DNA of 64,000 bases, taken from the NCBI RefSeq assembly GCF_001282785.1, contig NZ_CVUA01000001.1:186001-250000 (forward strand), written 5' to 3'. Positions 8,717 to 17,022 of this stretch are shown piece after piece (the stretch's first letter is position 1; every line of letters begins with the position of its first letter). The stretch comes from Halolamina sediminis (lineage in GTDB: Archaea > Halobacteriota > Halobacteria > Halobacteriales > Haloferacaceae). A model generated the notes under the pieces. It saw only the letters and a list, made by a program, of their open reading frames with translations, searched no databases and was not told the origin of the DNA. The position numbers were made by a program, and so were the translations under genes.

Positions 8717-10129
8717 TCAGATCAGCGGCGCGACCAGTTCCCGGCCGGCGTCGAGCACCGCCTCGACCCGGGCGACCGTCGACGCCTCCGCATACACGCG
8801 GAGTTTGGGCTCGGTGCCCGACGGCCGAACCAGCAGCCACGAACCGTCCGCACAGAGGAGTTTGAAGCCGTCGACGGTGACAGTCCGCTCGACGGGAACC
8901 CCCGCCACCGCGTCGGGGATCTGGTCTTCGAGATCGTCGAGCACGCGTTCCTTCTCCGAGTCGGGGCAGTCGAGGCTGACCTTGTCCGCGACGATTCCGC
9001 CGTGCTCGGCTTCGAGGCGTTCGATCCGCCCGTCGTACGGCTCGTCGGCCTCGATCGCACAGGCCAGCAGCGCCATCAGGACGCCGTCTTTCTCCCGGAC
9101 GTGCCCGCGGATCGAGAAGCCGCCGGACTCCTCGCCGCCCATCAGCGCGTCGTGCTCGCCCATCGCGTCGGCGACCCACTTGAAGCCGACCGCGGTCTCG
9201 ACCACGCGCTCGCCGTGGGCCTCGGCGACGCGGTCGATCAGGAACGTCGTCGACACGGTCCGGATCGCGGGCCCGGAGTCCTTCTCCAGTAGCGCGTCGT
9301 ACGTCGCGGCGAAGAAGCGGTTCTCGCCGAGGTAGCCCGCCGGGGTGATCACCGCGATGCGGTCGGCGTCGCCGTCGTTCGCGATCCCGATATCCGCGTC
9401 ACCGTCGACGACGTGATCGGCGAGCGCGTGGAGGTTCGACTCGGCCGGCTCGGGCGCGCCGCCGCCGAACTCGGGGTCCTCGTCACACCGCAGGCGCTGG
9501 ATCTCGGCGCCGGCGTCTTCGAGCACCGCGTCGGTCACGCCGCGGCCGGAGCCGTGCATCGCGTCGTACGCGACAGTGAGCCCCGAGAGATTGACGTTCC
9601 CGTCGTCAGTGCTGAACCCGTAGGAGGCCACCAGCTCCTCGACGGCGTCGGCGTGGGGGGTCACGAGGTCGTCACGGACGACGACGCCGTGCTCGCTCTC
9701 GGGGAGCGCCTCGGGCTCGCCGAGGTTCGCTTCGATGCGGTCGGTGACTTCGGGCATCGCCGGCGCGCCGTCGCCGGGGAAGTACTTGATCCCGTTGTAC
9801 TCCGGGGGGTTGTGGGAGGCGGAGAGGATCACGGCGCCGGCGTAGCCCCGATCGACGGCGTTCCACACCGCGGTCGGGGTGGGGATGTCCCGTTCGGGCA
9901 GCAGCACGTCGAACCCGTTGTCGGTGAGCACGTCGGCGACGCTCTCGGCGAACCCCGGCGAGGAGGAGCGGGCGTCGTAGCCGACGACGACGGGGGCGGC
10001 GGTGCCCTCCTCTCGGAGGTAGTCGGCGACGCCCTGTGCGACGATGCGGACGCGGTCGTCAGTGAACGTGTCGAGGGTGGCCCGCCAGCCGTCGGTGCCG
10101 AACTGGATGGCGTCAGTGGGGTCGGTCAT
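8717..10129 (-). CDS. Phosphoglucomutase/phosphomannomutase family protein
   Basis: Interconverts sugar 1- and 6-phosphates through a phosphoserine intermediate. The 470-residue protein has FGTDGWRA (10-17), the phosphoserine loop SASHNP (103-108), a metal-binding DGDADR motif, the sugar-binding loop GGEESGG and the C-terminal phosphate-binding RPSGTEPKLR. The start at 10129 (MTDPTDAIQFGTDGW) matches family N-termini; the open frame extends 14 codons further. It is convergent with the GNAT fusion gene (4-bp gap) and divergent from the FMN reductase. Specificity for glucose, mannose or glucosamine cannot be decided. Confidence 0.93.
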   Translation of the reverse strand: MTDPTDAIQFGTDGWRATLDTFTDDRVRIVAQGVADYLREEGTAAPVVVGYDARSSSPGFAESVADVLTDNGFDVLLPERDIPTPTAVWNAVDRGYAGAVILSASHNPPEYNGIKYFPGDGAPAMPEVTDRIEANLGEPEALPESEHGVVVRDDLVTPHADAVEELVASYGFSTDDGNVNLSGLTVAYDAMHGSGRGVTDAVLEDAGAEIQRLRCDEDPEFGGGAPEPAESNLHALADHVVDGDADIGIANDGDADRIAVITPAGYLGENRFFAATYDALLEKDSGPAIRTVSTTFLIDRVAEAHGERVVETAVGFKWVADAMGEHDALMGGEESGGFSIRGHVREKDGVLMALLACAIEADEPYDGRIERLEAEHGGIVADKVSLDCPDSEKERVLDDLEDQIPDAVAGVPVERTVTVDGFKLLCADGSWLLVRPSGTEPKLRVYAEASTVARVEAVLDAGRELVAPLI

Positions 10130-10220
10130 GGGTCGGAGTTGGTGGCTAAGGCTGAAAAAGGGACCCGTCACGCGGGGCGTTCCGACCCCCTTTTGGGCCG
10201 GTGTCGTGAAACGCGTTCAC

Positions 10221-10832
10221 ATGACCCGAGTCGTCGCCGTCAGCGGCAGCATGCGCGACGGGAGCTACACGAAGGCCGCCCTCCGGTACGCGCTGGACGC
10301 CGCCGAGACCGCGGGCGTCGAGACCGACCTGATCGACCTCGCGGCGGTCGACCTGCCGCTGTACGACCCCGACCGCGACACCGGCGAGGCCGGCGACGCC
10401 GCGGAACTGCTCGCGCGCGTCCGAGAGGCCGACGGCGTGCTCCTCGGCGCGCCCGTCTACCACAGCTCCTACTCCGCGGCGTTCCGGAACTTCCACGACT
10501 ACTGCGGGTTCGACGAGTACGAGGAGACCGTCGTGGGGCTGCTGGTCACCGCCGGCGGCGGCACGATCGCCGACACGCTCAACGACATGCGCAGCACCGT
10601 CCGTGGGGTCCACGGCTGGGTGCTCCCGACGCAGGTCGGCTTGCGGAACGCCAGCAGCCGGTTCGCGGAGCGCCGCCGGGAGCCCGAGCCCGACGAGATC
10701 GGCGCCGACGCCGCGTACGCGTTCGTCGACGACGACCTCCGCGCCCGGACGTGTAAACTCGGCTACCGCGTCGGCACGTACGCCCGCCGCGCGCCGGAGT
10801 TCATCCGCATCGAAGACGAGCCCGAGTGGTAG
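10221..10832 (+). CDS. NADPH-dependent FMN reductase family flavoprotein
   Basis: Flavodoxin-like fold enzyme of 203 residues. The FMN phosphate loop is GSMRDGSYTKAAL (about 8-20). The second conserved block is LGAPVYHSSYSAAFRNFHDY, followed by TAGGG. It is expected to reduce flavin or quinone-like substrates with NAD(P)H in the cytosol. ATG 10221 is chosen because the upstream open frame lies in the promoter region shared with the divergent mutase gene. The physiological substrate is not evident. Confidence 0.88.
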   Translation: MTRVVAVSGSMRDGSYTKAALRYALDAAETAGVETDLIDLAAVDLPLYDPDRDTGEAGDAAELLARVREADGVLLGAPVYHSSYSAAFRNFHDYCGFDEYEETVVGLLVTAGGGTIADTLNDMRSTVRGVHGWVLPTQVGLRNASSRFAERRREPEPDEIGADAAYAFVDDDLRARTCKLGYRVGTYARRAPEFIRIEDEPEW

Positions 10833-10875
10833 GCGAGTAGCGTGACAGTCCGGCGCCGGCGATCGAGGAAGAGCC

Positions 10876-11136
10876 CTACGCCAGCTCCGGCGTCTCCGAC
10901 GACGCGACCAGCCGCTCCTTCTCGGTCCGGGAGAGCTGTTTGATCTCGTGTTCGCGGGACATCGCCGCCGACTTCGTCTCGAAGGACTCGACGTGGACGG
11001 GCTCGACGGGGGTCCGCCCGCGGGTGTACTTCGCGCCCTCGCCGGCGTCGTGCTCGGCGACGCGGCGAGCCACGTCGGTGGTGTACCCCGTGTACAGTGT
11101 GTCGTCCGCACACGAGAGCACGTAGACGTAGTGCAC
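10876..11136 (-). CDS. GIY-YIG domain protein (UPF0213-type)
   Basis: An 86-residue single-domain GIY-YIG protein. VYVLSC (GIY equivalent) is followed nine residues later by [15 protein letters not shown] (YIG motif with the catalytic arginine), then [10 protein letters not shown] and the EHEIKQLSR helix. Small stand-alone GIY-YIG proteins resemble the catalytic domain of UvrC and homing endonucleases, but their cellular role is mostly unknown. It is convergent with the FMN reductase. Confidence 0.88.
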   Translation of the reverse strand: MHYVYVLSCADDTLYTGYTTDVARRVAEHDAGEGAKYTRGRTPVEPVHVESFETKSAAMSREHEIKQLSRTEKERLVASSETPELA

Positions 11137-11262
11137 GGTCGTTCCAGTGGTGCCGGGCGCCTAAGCGGTCCGGTCCGAAGCGGCACAAAAGTGGGAGCGG
11201 GTCGGGGGCCGGCGCGGCGCTGTACCACGCCGGGAGCGTGGCGGTCGTGTGGCGATACCCCG

Positions 11263-11418
11263 TCAGTGGGTTTCGGTACGGGTCCGGTCCCGGGCGACTT
11301 CCGCGATGCCGGCGTTCGCGGCACACGAGGGGCAGGCGTCGAGCCGGCCCTGCTCGTCGGCGAACACGCGGGCGAATCGCTCGGAGACGTGTGACCCGCA
11401 GTGGTCACAGCGTGACAT
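11263..11418 (-). CDS. Small zinc-finger protein
   Basis: Encodes 51 residues starting MSRCDHCGSHVSERF. Two CxxC pairs (CDHC near the N-terminus and CPSC about 30 residues later) form a probable zinc ribbon, followed by a short basic tail. The open frame runs upstream to 11625, but that part is arginine-rich and non-homologous, so ATG 11418 is preferred. A TATA-like CATAAACC lies further upstream on the minus strand. Function is unknown, perhaps nucleic-acid binding. Confidence 0.75.
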   Translation of the reverse strand: MSRCDHCGSHVSERFARVFADEQGRLDACPSCAANAGIAEVARDRTRTETH

Positions 11419-11681
11419 CGGTTGTCCGGTATCCACCGGTACCGGCGATTGTGGGTACGCCACCCACGGGTCAATAGGTTTATGGGCATTCTGGCTCCCA
11501 CGGCGTGAAACGAACGGTTCCGGGCGTCCTCGTCGGGTTTCGTTCAGTTCCCGTCGGCCGTATGCCCCGATTTCCAGCCCCGCTCGGGACGGCGCGGCGG
11601 CGCCGATCGAGCGGCGGACCGCCACACCTAAATGTCCTGATTTCGGCCCCTGGCGCGGTCCCTTCGGTCGATTTGGGAAAT

Positions 11682-11691
11682 CTTATTAAGA
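11682..11691 (+). promoter_or_regulatory. TATA box of the small histone-fold-like gene
   Basis: CTTATTAA, preceded by the purine-rich TTTGGGAAAT, ends about 25 nt before ATG 11716. This is the spacing expected of a leaderless haloarchaeal transcript. Confidence 0.6.
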
Positions 11692-11715
11692 GGGGTCGAG
11701 TAGCTAGGGACGCAT

Positions 11716-11883
11716 ATGTCCAACCTTATCGTCAAGGCCGCCGTCAAGGAGTACCTCGATGAGAAGAACGTTGCTTCGGACTTCTACGACGCCCTGGACG
11801 AGGAAGTCGAGGAGCTGCTCGACGACGCCGCTCGCCGAGCCGAGGAGAACGATCGGAAGACGGTCCAGCCGCGCGACCTTTAA
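11716..11883 (+). CDS. Small histone-fold-like protein (DUF1931-type)
   Basis: A 55-residue acidic helical protein: MSNLIVKAAVKEYLDEKNVA, then DFYDALDEEVEELLDDAARRAEEN, ending DRKTVQPRDL. The terminal RKTVQPRDL, preceded by a long amphipathic helix, resembles the loop-2/helix-3 end of histone-fold and NF-Y-like proteins, but the protein is acidic and shorter than a full histone. A strong TATA-like box sits just upstream. It is probably a DNA- or protein-binding dimer; the role is unproven. Confidence 0.8.
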   Translation: MSNLIVKAAVKEYLDEKNVASDFYDALDEEVEELLDDAARRAEENDRKTVQPRDL

Positions 11884-11943
11884 ATCCGGAAGCAGTCGTC
11901 CGGTTTCCGTTTTTCGCGTCCTAACCGGGTAGCGATAGCGCCG

Positions 11944-12630
11944 TCAGTACGACGTGATCTCGACGCTGTCGTCGCGTCCGACGTGCACCTCGTCCACCAG
12001 CCCGACGAACAGCCCGTGCTCGACGACGCCCGGGACGGCCGACAGCGTCCGCGCGAGCGCGCCCGAATCGTCGATCTCGCCGAACGCGCAGTCGAGAACG
12101 AGGTTCCCGTTGTCGGTGACGACGGGGCCGTCCTTGCGCTCGGCCGCCCGGAGTTCGGGCTCGCCGCCGGCCGCCCGGACGGCGTCGGCGACCGGGGATC
12201 GCGCGGCCGGCAGCAGTTCGACCGGGACGGGGTGTGAGAGCCGCTCAGCCTCCTTCGTCGGGTCGGCGACGACGACGAACCGTTCGGCGGCGTTGTCGAC
12301 CAGCTTCTCCCGGGCGTGGGCCGCGCCGCCGCCCTTGACGAGCGCCCCGTCGGCCGCGACCTGGTCGGCGCCGTCGATCGCCACGTCGGGCGTCGCCTCG
12401 TCGAGATCAGTCAGCGGAATCCCGACCTCGCGGGCGAGCTCCCGCGACTGGTAGGAGGTGGGGATACCCCGGATATCGAGGCCAGCGTCGACGCGGTCGC
12501 CCAGCGCGCGGATTGCGTGGGCGGCGGTGCTCCCCGTCCCGAGGCCGACCACGTCGCCGTCGTCGGGAATCTCGGCCGCCGACTCGCCCGCCCGCCGCTT
12601 CGCGTCCTCGCCGCCGCCGGTCTGCTTCAT
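11944..12630 (-). CDS. rpiA: Ribose-5-phosphate isomerase A
   Basis: Interconverts ribose 5-phosphate and ribulose 5-phosphate in pentose metabolism. The 228-residue product has the phosphate-binding VGLGTGSTA block (about 28-36), DGADQV with the catalytic aspartate, and KGGGAAHAREK, in the RpiA order. ATG 12630 (MKQTGGGEDAKRRA) is preferred over one nine codons upstream because it fits the family start. It lies on the same strand downstream of the VOC protein gene. Confidence 0.94.
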   Translation of the reverse strand: MKQTGGGEDAKRRAGESAAEIPDDGDVVGLGTGSTAAHAIRALGDRVDAGLDIRGIPTSYQSRELAREVGIPLTDLDEATPDVAIDGADQVAADGALVKGGGAAHAREKLVDNAAERFVVVADPTKEAERLSHPVPVELLPAARSPVADAVRAAGGEPELRAAERKDGPVVTDNGNLVLDCAFGEIDDSGALARTLSAVPGVVEHGLFVGLVDEVHVGRDDSVEITSY

Positions 12631-12687
12631 GCGCCGGCGTTGGAGTGGGGGGAGCAAAGGCGCGTCGGCACGTCCGTGGGTCGGGGA

Positions 12688-13413
12688 TCAGCGGTCGATC
12701 CCGACGACGGTGACTCGGCCGCCATCGAACGAGACCGCCCCCTCGCCCCCCGTCGCGACGACTGTCAGCGGCGCCGGGGCCGCCGGCCGATCGGTCGGGA
12801 ACCACGCCCGTCCCGGCGCCGCGAGCACGAACGCGCCGGCCTCGTCGCCGAGGTACGCGAACCCCGCATCCGGCGAGCCGTCGACGTCGAACACGTCCGC
12901 GAGCGCCGCGGCGACCCTCGGGACGTCGTCCACGACGACGCCGATCTCGCCGACGTCGAGCAGCGAGTCGGGGCCGAACTCGCCGCCGTCGTTCGAGCCC
13001 GCACGCCCGTCGCGTGCGAGGAGTTCGAGCACGTTTCCCGCGGGGTCGAGGGCGTACATCGCGGTGGCGTCGAGGTACTCGTAACGGAACTGCGTCCGAT
13101 CACCGTCGGCCAGCAGGTCAGCGCGGGCGTCCAGCCACCTCGTGGCGGCGGCCGCGCTGCCGCCCGGGACGGAGAACGCGACGTGGTAGGTCGGCGCCGT
13201 GTCGGCAGTCGCGCGCCGGAACTCCACCGTCGAGGCGCCGACGTCACCAGAACGCTTCGCGTTCTGGTTGGCAGCCGAGAATCTCCGATTCTCGTCGACG
13301 GCGACGACGAACCCCTCGGCCGTGTCGCTCACGGGCAGACCGAGCCTCTCGGCGTAGAACGGGCGGAGGGCATCGGGGTCGGCCGTCGCGAGCGTGACCG
13401 AGCGGAGGCGCAT
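12688..13413 (-). CDS. VOC (glyoxalase/bleomycin-resistance fold) protein with a 19-residue repeat-encoded insert
   Basis: A 241-residue protein with two VOC-like halves. The first half begins VTLATADPDALRPFYAERLGL and continues to YALDPAGNVLELL; the second half (about 125-240) is more diverged. Substrate is unknown. Residues 40-58 (DENRRFSAANQNAKRSGDV) are encoded exactly by a two-hairpin element (13240-13296). Removing them joins VAV directly to GASTVEFRR, which restores a normal VOC beta-hairpin. The start overlaps the stop of the upstream orc1/cdc6 gene (ATG 13413 overlaps TGA by 1 nt; GTG 13416 is an alternative), so the two are probably cotranscribed. Confidence 0.8.
   Translation of the reverse strand: MRLRSVTLATADPDALRPFYAERLGLPVSDTAEGFVVAVDENRRFSAANQNAKRSGDVGASTVEFRRATADTAPTYHVAFSVPGGSAAAATRWLDARADLLADGDRTQFRYEYLDATAMYALDPAGNVLELLARDGRAGSNDGGEFGPDSLLDVGEIGVVVDDVPRVAAALADVFDVDGSPDAGFAYLGDEAGAFVLAAPGRAWFPTDRPAAPAPLTVVATGGEGAVSFDGGRVTVVGIDR
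13240..13296 (-). repeat. Two-hairpin triloop element, copy B, in frame within the VOC gene
   Basis: On the minus strand: CGAGAATC-GGA-GATTCTCG, then CTGCCA, then ACCAGAACGC-GAA-GCGTTCTGGT, then GACG. It is 57 bp, a multiple of three, and has no stop codon in the gene's frame. Its second hairpin is identical to that of copy C at 35.26 kb, and the spacer matches copy A. Confidence 0.8.
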
Positions 13414-14540
13414 CACTCCAGCCGGTCCAACACTGCCTCGGGCTCGTACGCCAGCGAGAGCGAGCGCGAGCGGCCGCGACCCTCCACGTCGGCGTACTCG
13501 GTCTCCAGCACGCCGAGCTGTTCGAGCTTCTTGACGATCTCGGAGTAGCGCGTGTAGCCGAGATCTGTCTCCTCGTGGAACGCGTCGTACACGTCGCCGG
13601 CCTGCTCCCCGCCGTGTTCGGCGACGACCCGGACCAGCGCGCGCTCGGAGTCGGAGAGCTCACGGAGGCTGCGCGCGAGGTGGACGTACTTCGAGCGCTC
13701 GTACGCCTCCTCGATGTCCTCCTCCTCGATCGTTCGCGAGCCCCGCATCTCGGCGTTGAGCCCGGCGCGGCGCAGGAGGTCGATCCCGACCCGGAGGTCG
13801 CCGCTGTCGGCGGTGAGTTCGGCGACGCGGTCGAGTTCGGGCGCCGAGAGCACGCCGTCGTGGAAGCCGCGATCGACGCGCTCCCGGAGGATGTCCACGA
13901 TCTCGGGGGCGTCGTAGGAGGGGAAGAAGATGTCCTCCGGGCGGAACACGCTCTGGACCCGGGAGTCGAGTTCGTCCATCACCGACAGCGAGAGATCGGA
14001 GGAGACCACGACGACGCCGATGCGCGCGCCGGCGTGGGTCTCGTGGGCCCGCAGGAGGGAGTACAGCGTGTCAGAGGCTTCGTTCTCGTAGAACAGGTAG
14101 TTCACGTCGTCGAGCGCGACGATGAGTACCTCCTCCTCCTCGACGAGCCGGTCGGTCACCTGCTCGAACAGCTTCTTGAAGGAGACGCCGGAGGAGGGCG
14201 GCTCGTAGTCGAACACGCTCTGGAACAGCCGCGAGAACACCGCGTACCGCGTCGAGTCGACCTGACAGTTCACGCGGACGGTCCGGACGTTCGGCGCCTC
14301 GACGCCGAGTTCGCCGAACAGCTTCTGGACCGCGGTGGTCTTCCCCGTCCCCGGCGGCCCGCGGATCACGGTGTTGAGCGGGCGGGAGCCACGGACGGCG
14401 GGCCGGAGCGCGTACTTCAGGCTCTCCAGCTGGCTCTCGCGGTGTTTGAACGTCTCGGGGACGTAGTCGACTTCGAAGACGGACTCGTCGCGGAACACGG
14501 ATTCGTCCCACGAGAGCATGCCGTCGGGGTCCCCGGTCAT
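13413..14540 (-). CDS. Orc1/Cdc6-type replication initiator
   Basis: Archaeal origin-recognition AAA+ ATPase of 375 residues: Walker A RGPPGTGKTT (about 60-69), Walker B LDDVNYL, sensor region VVVSSDLSL, and a C-terminal winged helix (about 290-375) for DNA binding. Haloarchaea carry several paralogues; which one this is cannot be told. A TATA-like GTTAAGTGG lies about 25 nt before ATG 14540. The upstream region holds a repeat element rather than recognisable ORB repeats, so this copy does not look origin-linked. Confidence 0.93.
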   Translation of the reverse strand: MTGDPDGMLSWDESVFRDESVFEVDYVPETFKHRESQLESLKYALRPAVRGSRPLNTVIRGPPGTGKTTAVQKLFGELGVEAPNVRTVRVNCQVDSTRYAVFSRLFQSVFDYEPPSSGVSFKKLFEQVTDRLVEEEEVLIVALDDVNYLFYENEASDTLYSLLRAHETHAGARIGVVVVSSDLSLSVMDELDSRVQSVFRPEDIFFPSYDAPEIVDILRERVDRGFHDGVLSAPELDRVAELTADSGDLRVGIDLLRRAGLNAEMRGSRTIEEEDIEEAYERSKYVHLARSLRELSDSERALVRVVAEHGGEQAGDVYDAFHEETDLGYTRYSEIVKKLEQLGVLETEYADVEGRGRSRSLSLAYEPEAVLDRLE

Positions 14541-14610
14541 GGCTCGATGTGACGTCGGTGACCACTTAACGGTTTACGAGCGATGGGTGGGGTGTTTGGA
14601 CTGTGTGGCC

Positions 14611-14780
14611 CGACCTTTTGCTGCGGGCCCCCGGAGAGGCCCTTGCAAAAGCTCGACCAAAAGCCTCCTCGCTCCCGTTGTCTGCGGGCGACCCACGCGT
14701 CGCCCGCATGGCCTGAGAGACGGCTCCGCCGTCTCTCTCTGGTCGCTCGTCGGCCCGCGCTCACTACGTTCGCGCGGTCG
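14611..14780. repeat. Nested inverted-repeat intergenic element, copy E2
   Basis: CTTTTGC and GCAAAAG enclose GGGCC/GGCCC, followed by AAAAGCTCGACCAAAAGCC and CTCGCTC as in E1 and E3. Two further stems follow: GCGGGCGAC/GTCGCCCGC (14683-14706) and the perfect GAGAGACGGC-TCC-GCCGTCTCTC (14715-14737). It fills the gap between the radical SAM gene 3' end and the orc1/cdc6 promoter. Confidence 0.65.
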
Positions 14781-14804
14781 GCAACCGAGAAACGCGATAC
14801 AGAA

Positions 14805-15800
14805 TCAGGCCAGCGGCGTCCGCTCCACCACGGTCCCGTCGTAGTTCGGGTACTGCTCGACGATCTCGCCGTCCTCGACGTCGCCGTCCTCGATCATCTC
14901 CTCCAGCAGCCACCACGCGACCTCGACGTGGTCGGACTTCACCGTGTAGTACTCCTCGGGCACGCCCAGTTCCTCGAAGCGCTCCGGGTCGGCGTAGCTC
15001 TTCCCGTAGACGAGCGTCCCGTCGTCGGTCACGTCGTCGAACTCCCGGCGGACGTTCCGGGCCATCCGCTTCAGCCGGCGGCGGTGCTGGGCGGCGTCTT
15101 TGAACACCGAGGTGCAGAAGTACACCTTCTCGTGGTCGCCCATCACGTCGAGGATGTCGCCGCGGCTGTCCTCGACGGCGCTCATGTGGCCCTCCTTGCG
15201 CTCGAACCCCTCCGCCTGCATCCGGCGGTAGTTCCCGTCGGACATCTCGAACTCGTTGACGTTACAGAAGTCGGCGGCGCCCTCGTCGAGGAACTCCAGG
15301 AACTCCGGCTCGGGCCGGATGCCGGGAATCTCGAACGCCGGCGTCAACCCCTCCTCGCGGGCGATGTAGAGGATCTCCTCCCACTCGGTGCCGTGCATGT
15401 CGCCCCACAGTTCGAGGGGTGGGTGGAAGCGGATCTCGTCCAGCCCCGCCTCCGCGAGCCGGCGCATGTTCTCCCGGCCGCCGGTAATCCCGGTGTAGAG
15501 GTGGATGTGGTGGTCCTCGCCGAACTCGTCTTTGAGCAGTTCGATGTAGTGGCAGGTCCGTTCGAGCACTTCCTGTGGCTCGCCGCCGGTGATGGAGGAG
15601 CCCAGCGCGTCCATCTTCTTCGCCTCCGCGATCACGTCCTCGTCGCTCTCGACGGGCCGCTCGTTGGCGTACACCTGCTCGACGTTCTTCCGGTTCTCGC
15701 CGAGGGGACAGTAGAAGCAGTCCCGCTGGTCACAGTAGCCGTAGACGAACATCACCATCTTGCCGCCCTTGGCACACTGTTCACAGCCCTTCGAGATCAT
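14805..15800 (-). CDS. Radical SAM enzyme, substrate unknown
   Basis: A 331-residue radical SAM protein. The cluster cysteines are C23, C28 and C31 (CDQRDCFYC), so the first spacing is x4 rather than the usual x3. TGGEP follows, as in the SAM-binding GGE motif. An extra N-terminal pair C6-x2-C9 and later single cysteines could bind another metal. The TIM-barrel part includes LYTGITGGRENM and EIRFHPPLELWGDMH. It is close to uncharacterised archaeal proteins of the pyruvate-formate-lyase-activase-like branch. The reaction cannot be assigned. Confidence 0.88.
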   Translation of the reverse strand: MISKGCEQCAKGGKMVMFVYGYCDQRDCFYCPLGENRKNVEQVYANERPVESDEDVIAEAKKMDALGSSITGGEPQEVLERTCHYIELLKDEFGEDHHIHLYTGITGGRENMRRLAEAGLDEIRFHPPLELWGDMHGTEWEEILYIAREEGLTPAFEIPGIRPEPEFLEFLDEGAADFCNVNEFEMSDGNYRRMQAEGFERKEGHMSAVEDSRGDILDVMGDHEKVYFCTSVFKDAAQHRRRLKRMARNVRREFDDVTDDGTLVYGKSYADPERFEELGVPEEYYTVKSDHVEVAWWLLEEMIEDGDVEDGEIVEQYPNYDGTVVERTPLA

Positions 15801-15891
15801 CAGTTACCCTCGCTACCCGGCCGAGCCCCAAAAACGGCACGGTGCGGCCGTGTGGCGGCGTCTCACGGACTCGCGGCGGCCGACGCGGCCC

Positions 15892-16082
15892 TCACTCCTC
15901 GGCTCGGAACCGAACCTCGATCGCGTCCGGCCCCTGACAGCGACGGCACCGTCGATCCGGGTCGGCTCGTACCCGCTCGCCCCGAGGCGGTCCCGGAGCG
16001 CGTCGAGCGAGCGCACTTCGAGGAGGACGTGTCCCACGACGTCCCGGCAGAACGCGGAGGTCCCCTCGAGATCGTCGACTCA
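15892..16082 (-). pseudogene. Frameshifted small cysteine-containing protein
   Basis: Two good coding segments lie in different frames. One reads VDDLEGTSAFCRDVV, then LEVRSLDALRDRLGASG and YEPTRIDGA. The other continues as CRRCQGPDAIEVRFRAEE to a stop at 15892. The switch lies near 15945, where a net one-base change would fuse them into a roughly 60-residue protein with a CxxC pair. No ATG opens the first segment (it follows the upstream stop codon in the same frame; GTG 16037 is a possible start). This is either a decayed gene, a sequencing indel or programmed frameshifting. Confidence 0.4.
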
Positions 16083-16946
16083 CCCCTTCCACGCGTACCA
16101 CAGCATCGGCGCTGCGAACACCACCGAGAACAGTCCGGCGTAGGCCACGACGACCACCCCGCCCTCGGCGGCGTCGCCGACGAGCAGGGCGAGTCCCGGT
16201 CCCGTCGCGAGCACGCCGAGCGCGAACAGCGCGACGACCGCCCGCTCGGTCCGACCGATCGGCTCGGCCTCCGGATCGGCGGTGACGCCCGCAGCGAGAC
16301 GCTTTCGGACTTCGGCAGCCTGCCCGGAGGGGACGGCGATTAGGCGGGGGTTCCGGAAGCTGTCGGCGCCACGTGCGTAGGAGAGCCGGAAGACGGTCAC
16401 GCCGATGAGGTCGAGCGATCGGACGCCGGACAGGGACCGGAGGGTGGCGGTGGCGTACTGGGTCTCCAGCCGGCCGTCGGCGTCGATACTCGCCTCGGTG
16501 TGCAGCGCCATCGCGATCACCCCGGCCGCGAAACTCACGACGGCGACGGCGCCGGCTGCGGCCCGCGAGTGCTGTAGCGCCGCGAGCATGGCAGTACCAC
16601 ACAGCGTCGACGCCGCGAGCGCGCCCCGCCAGCTCGGTGACCAGCCCTCGTAGCCCACCGACGCGGTGGTCTCACCGCTCTTGATCGCCGCCAGGACCGG
16701 CGGCCGGGCGAGCGCGACGACGACCGCGATCGCGAGCAGGAACACTGGCCCCCACGACCCCTCCAGCGCGAGGGAGACCGTGGCGACGACGGCCCCGCCC
16801 GCAAGCACGAGCGCGACGGCGCCTATCGGCCCGTAGAGCCCGTACCCGAGCAGGGAGAGCGGACGGTTCGTGTCGGGGGAGACAGTCCACGAGAGCGAGC
16901 CGTCCGCCTCTCCGTCGTCGTCGGTCGGCGGCGGGGTGGAGGGCAT
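16080..16946 (-). CDS. Multi-pass membrane protein, function unknown
   Basis: Encodes 288 residues beginning MPSTPPPTDDDGEADGSLSW. A short acidic cytosolic N-terminus is followed by two hydrophobic helices, a soluble stretch, two further helices near the middle, a soluble domain with SLDLIGVTVFRLSYARG and two C-terminal helices. The layout suggests a bacterial-PH-like domain between membrane segments, but this is uncertain. The open frame extends upstream over the divergent DUF373 gene; that part is an antisense shadow, so ATG 16946 is used. Confidence 0.75.
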   Translation of the reverse strand: MPSTPPPTDDDGEADGSLSWTVSPDTNRPLSLLGYGLYGPIGAVALVLAGGAVVATVSLALEGSWGPVFLLAIAVVVALARPPVLAAIKSGETTASVGYEGWSPSWRGALAASTLCGTAMLAALQHSRAAAGAVAVVSFAAGVIAMALHTEASIDADGRLETQYATATLRSLSGVRSLDLIGVTVFRLSYARGADSFRNPRLIAVPSGQAAEVRKRLAAGVTADPEAEPIGRTERAVVALFALGVLATGPGLALLVGDAAEGGVVVVAYAGLFSVVFAAPMLWYAWKG

Positions 16947-17022
16947 CGTCCGTCGTTGCTGCTCGGCCGAGATAAACTCCGCCCCCGAAAACAGATATGC
17001 CCCCGCGTCGTATCCCCCCGCG

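Noticed and set aside
14541-14804. Replication origin next to orc1/cdc6
   Set aside because: No repeated ORB-like sequence or AT-rich unwinding region was found; the gap is filled by nested inverted repeats of the E family, and a radical SAM gene follows.
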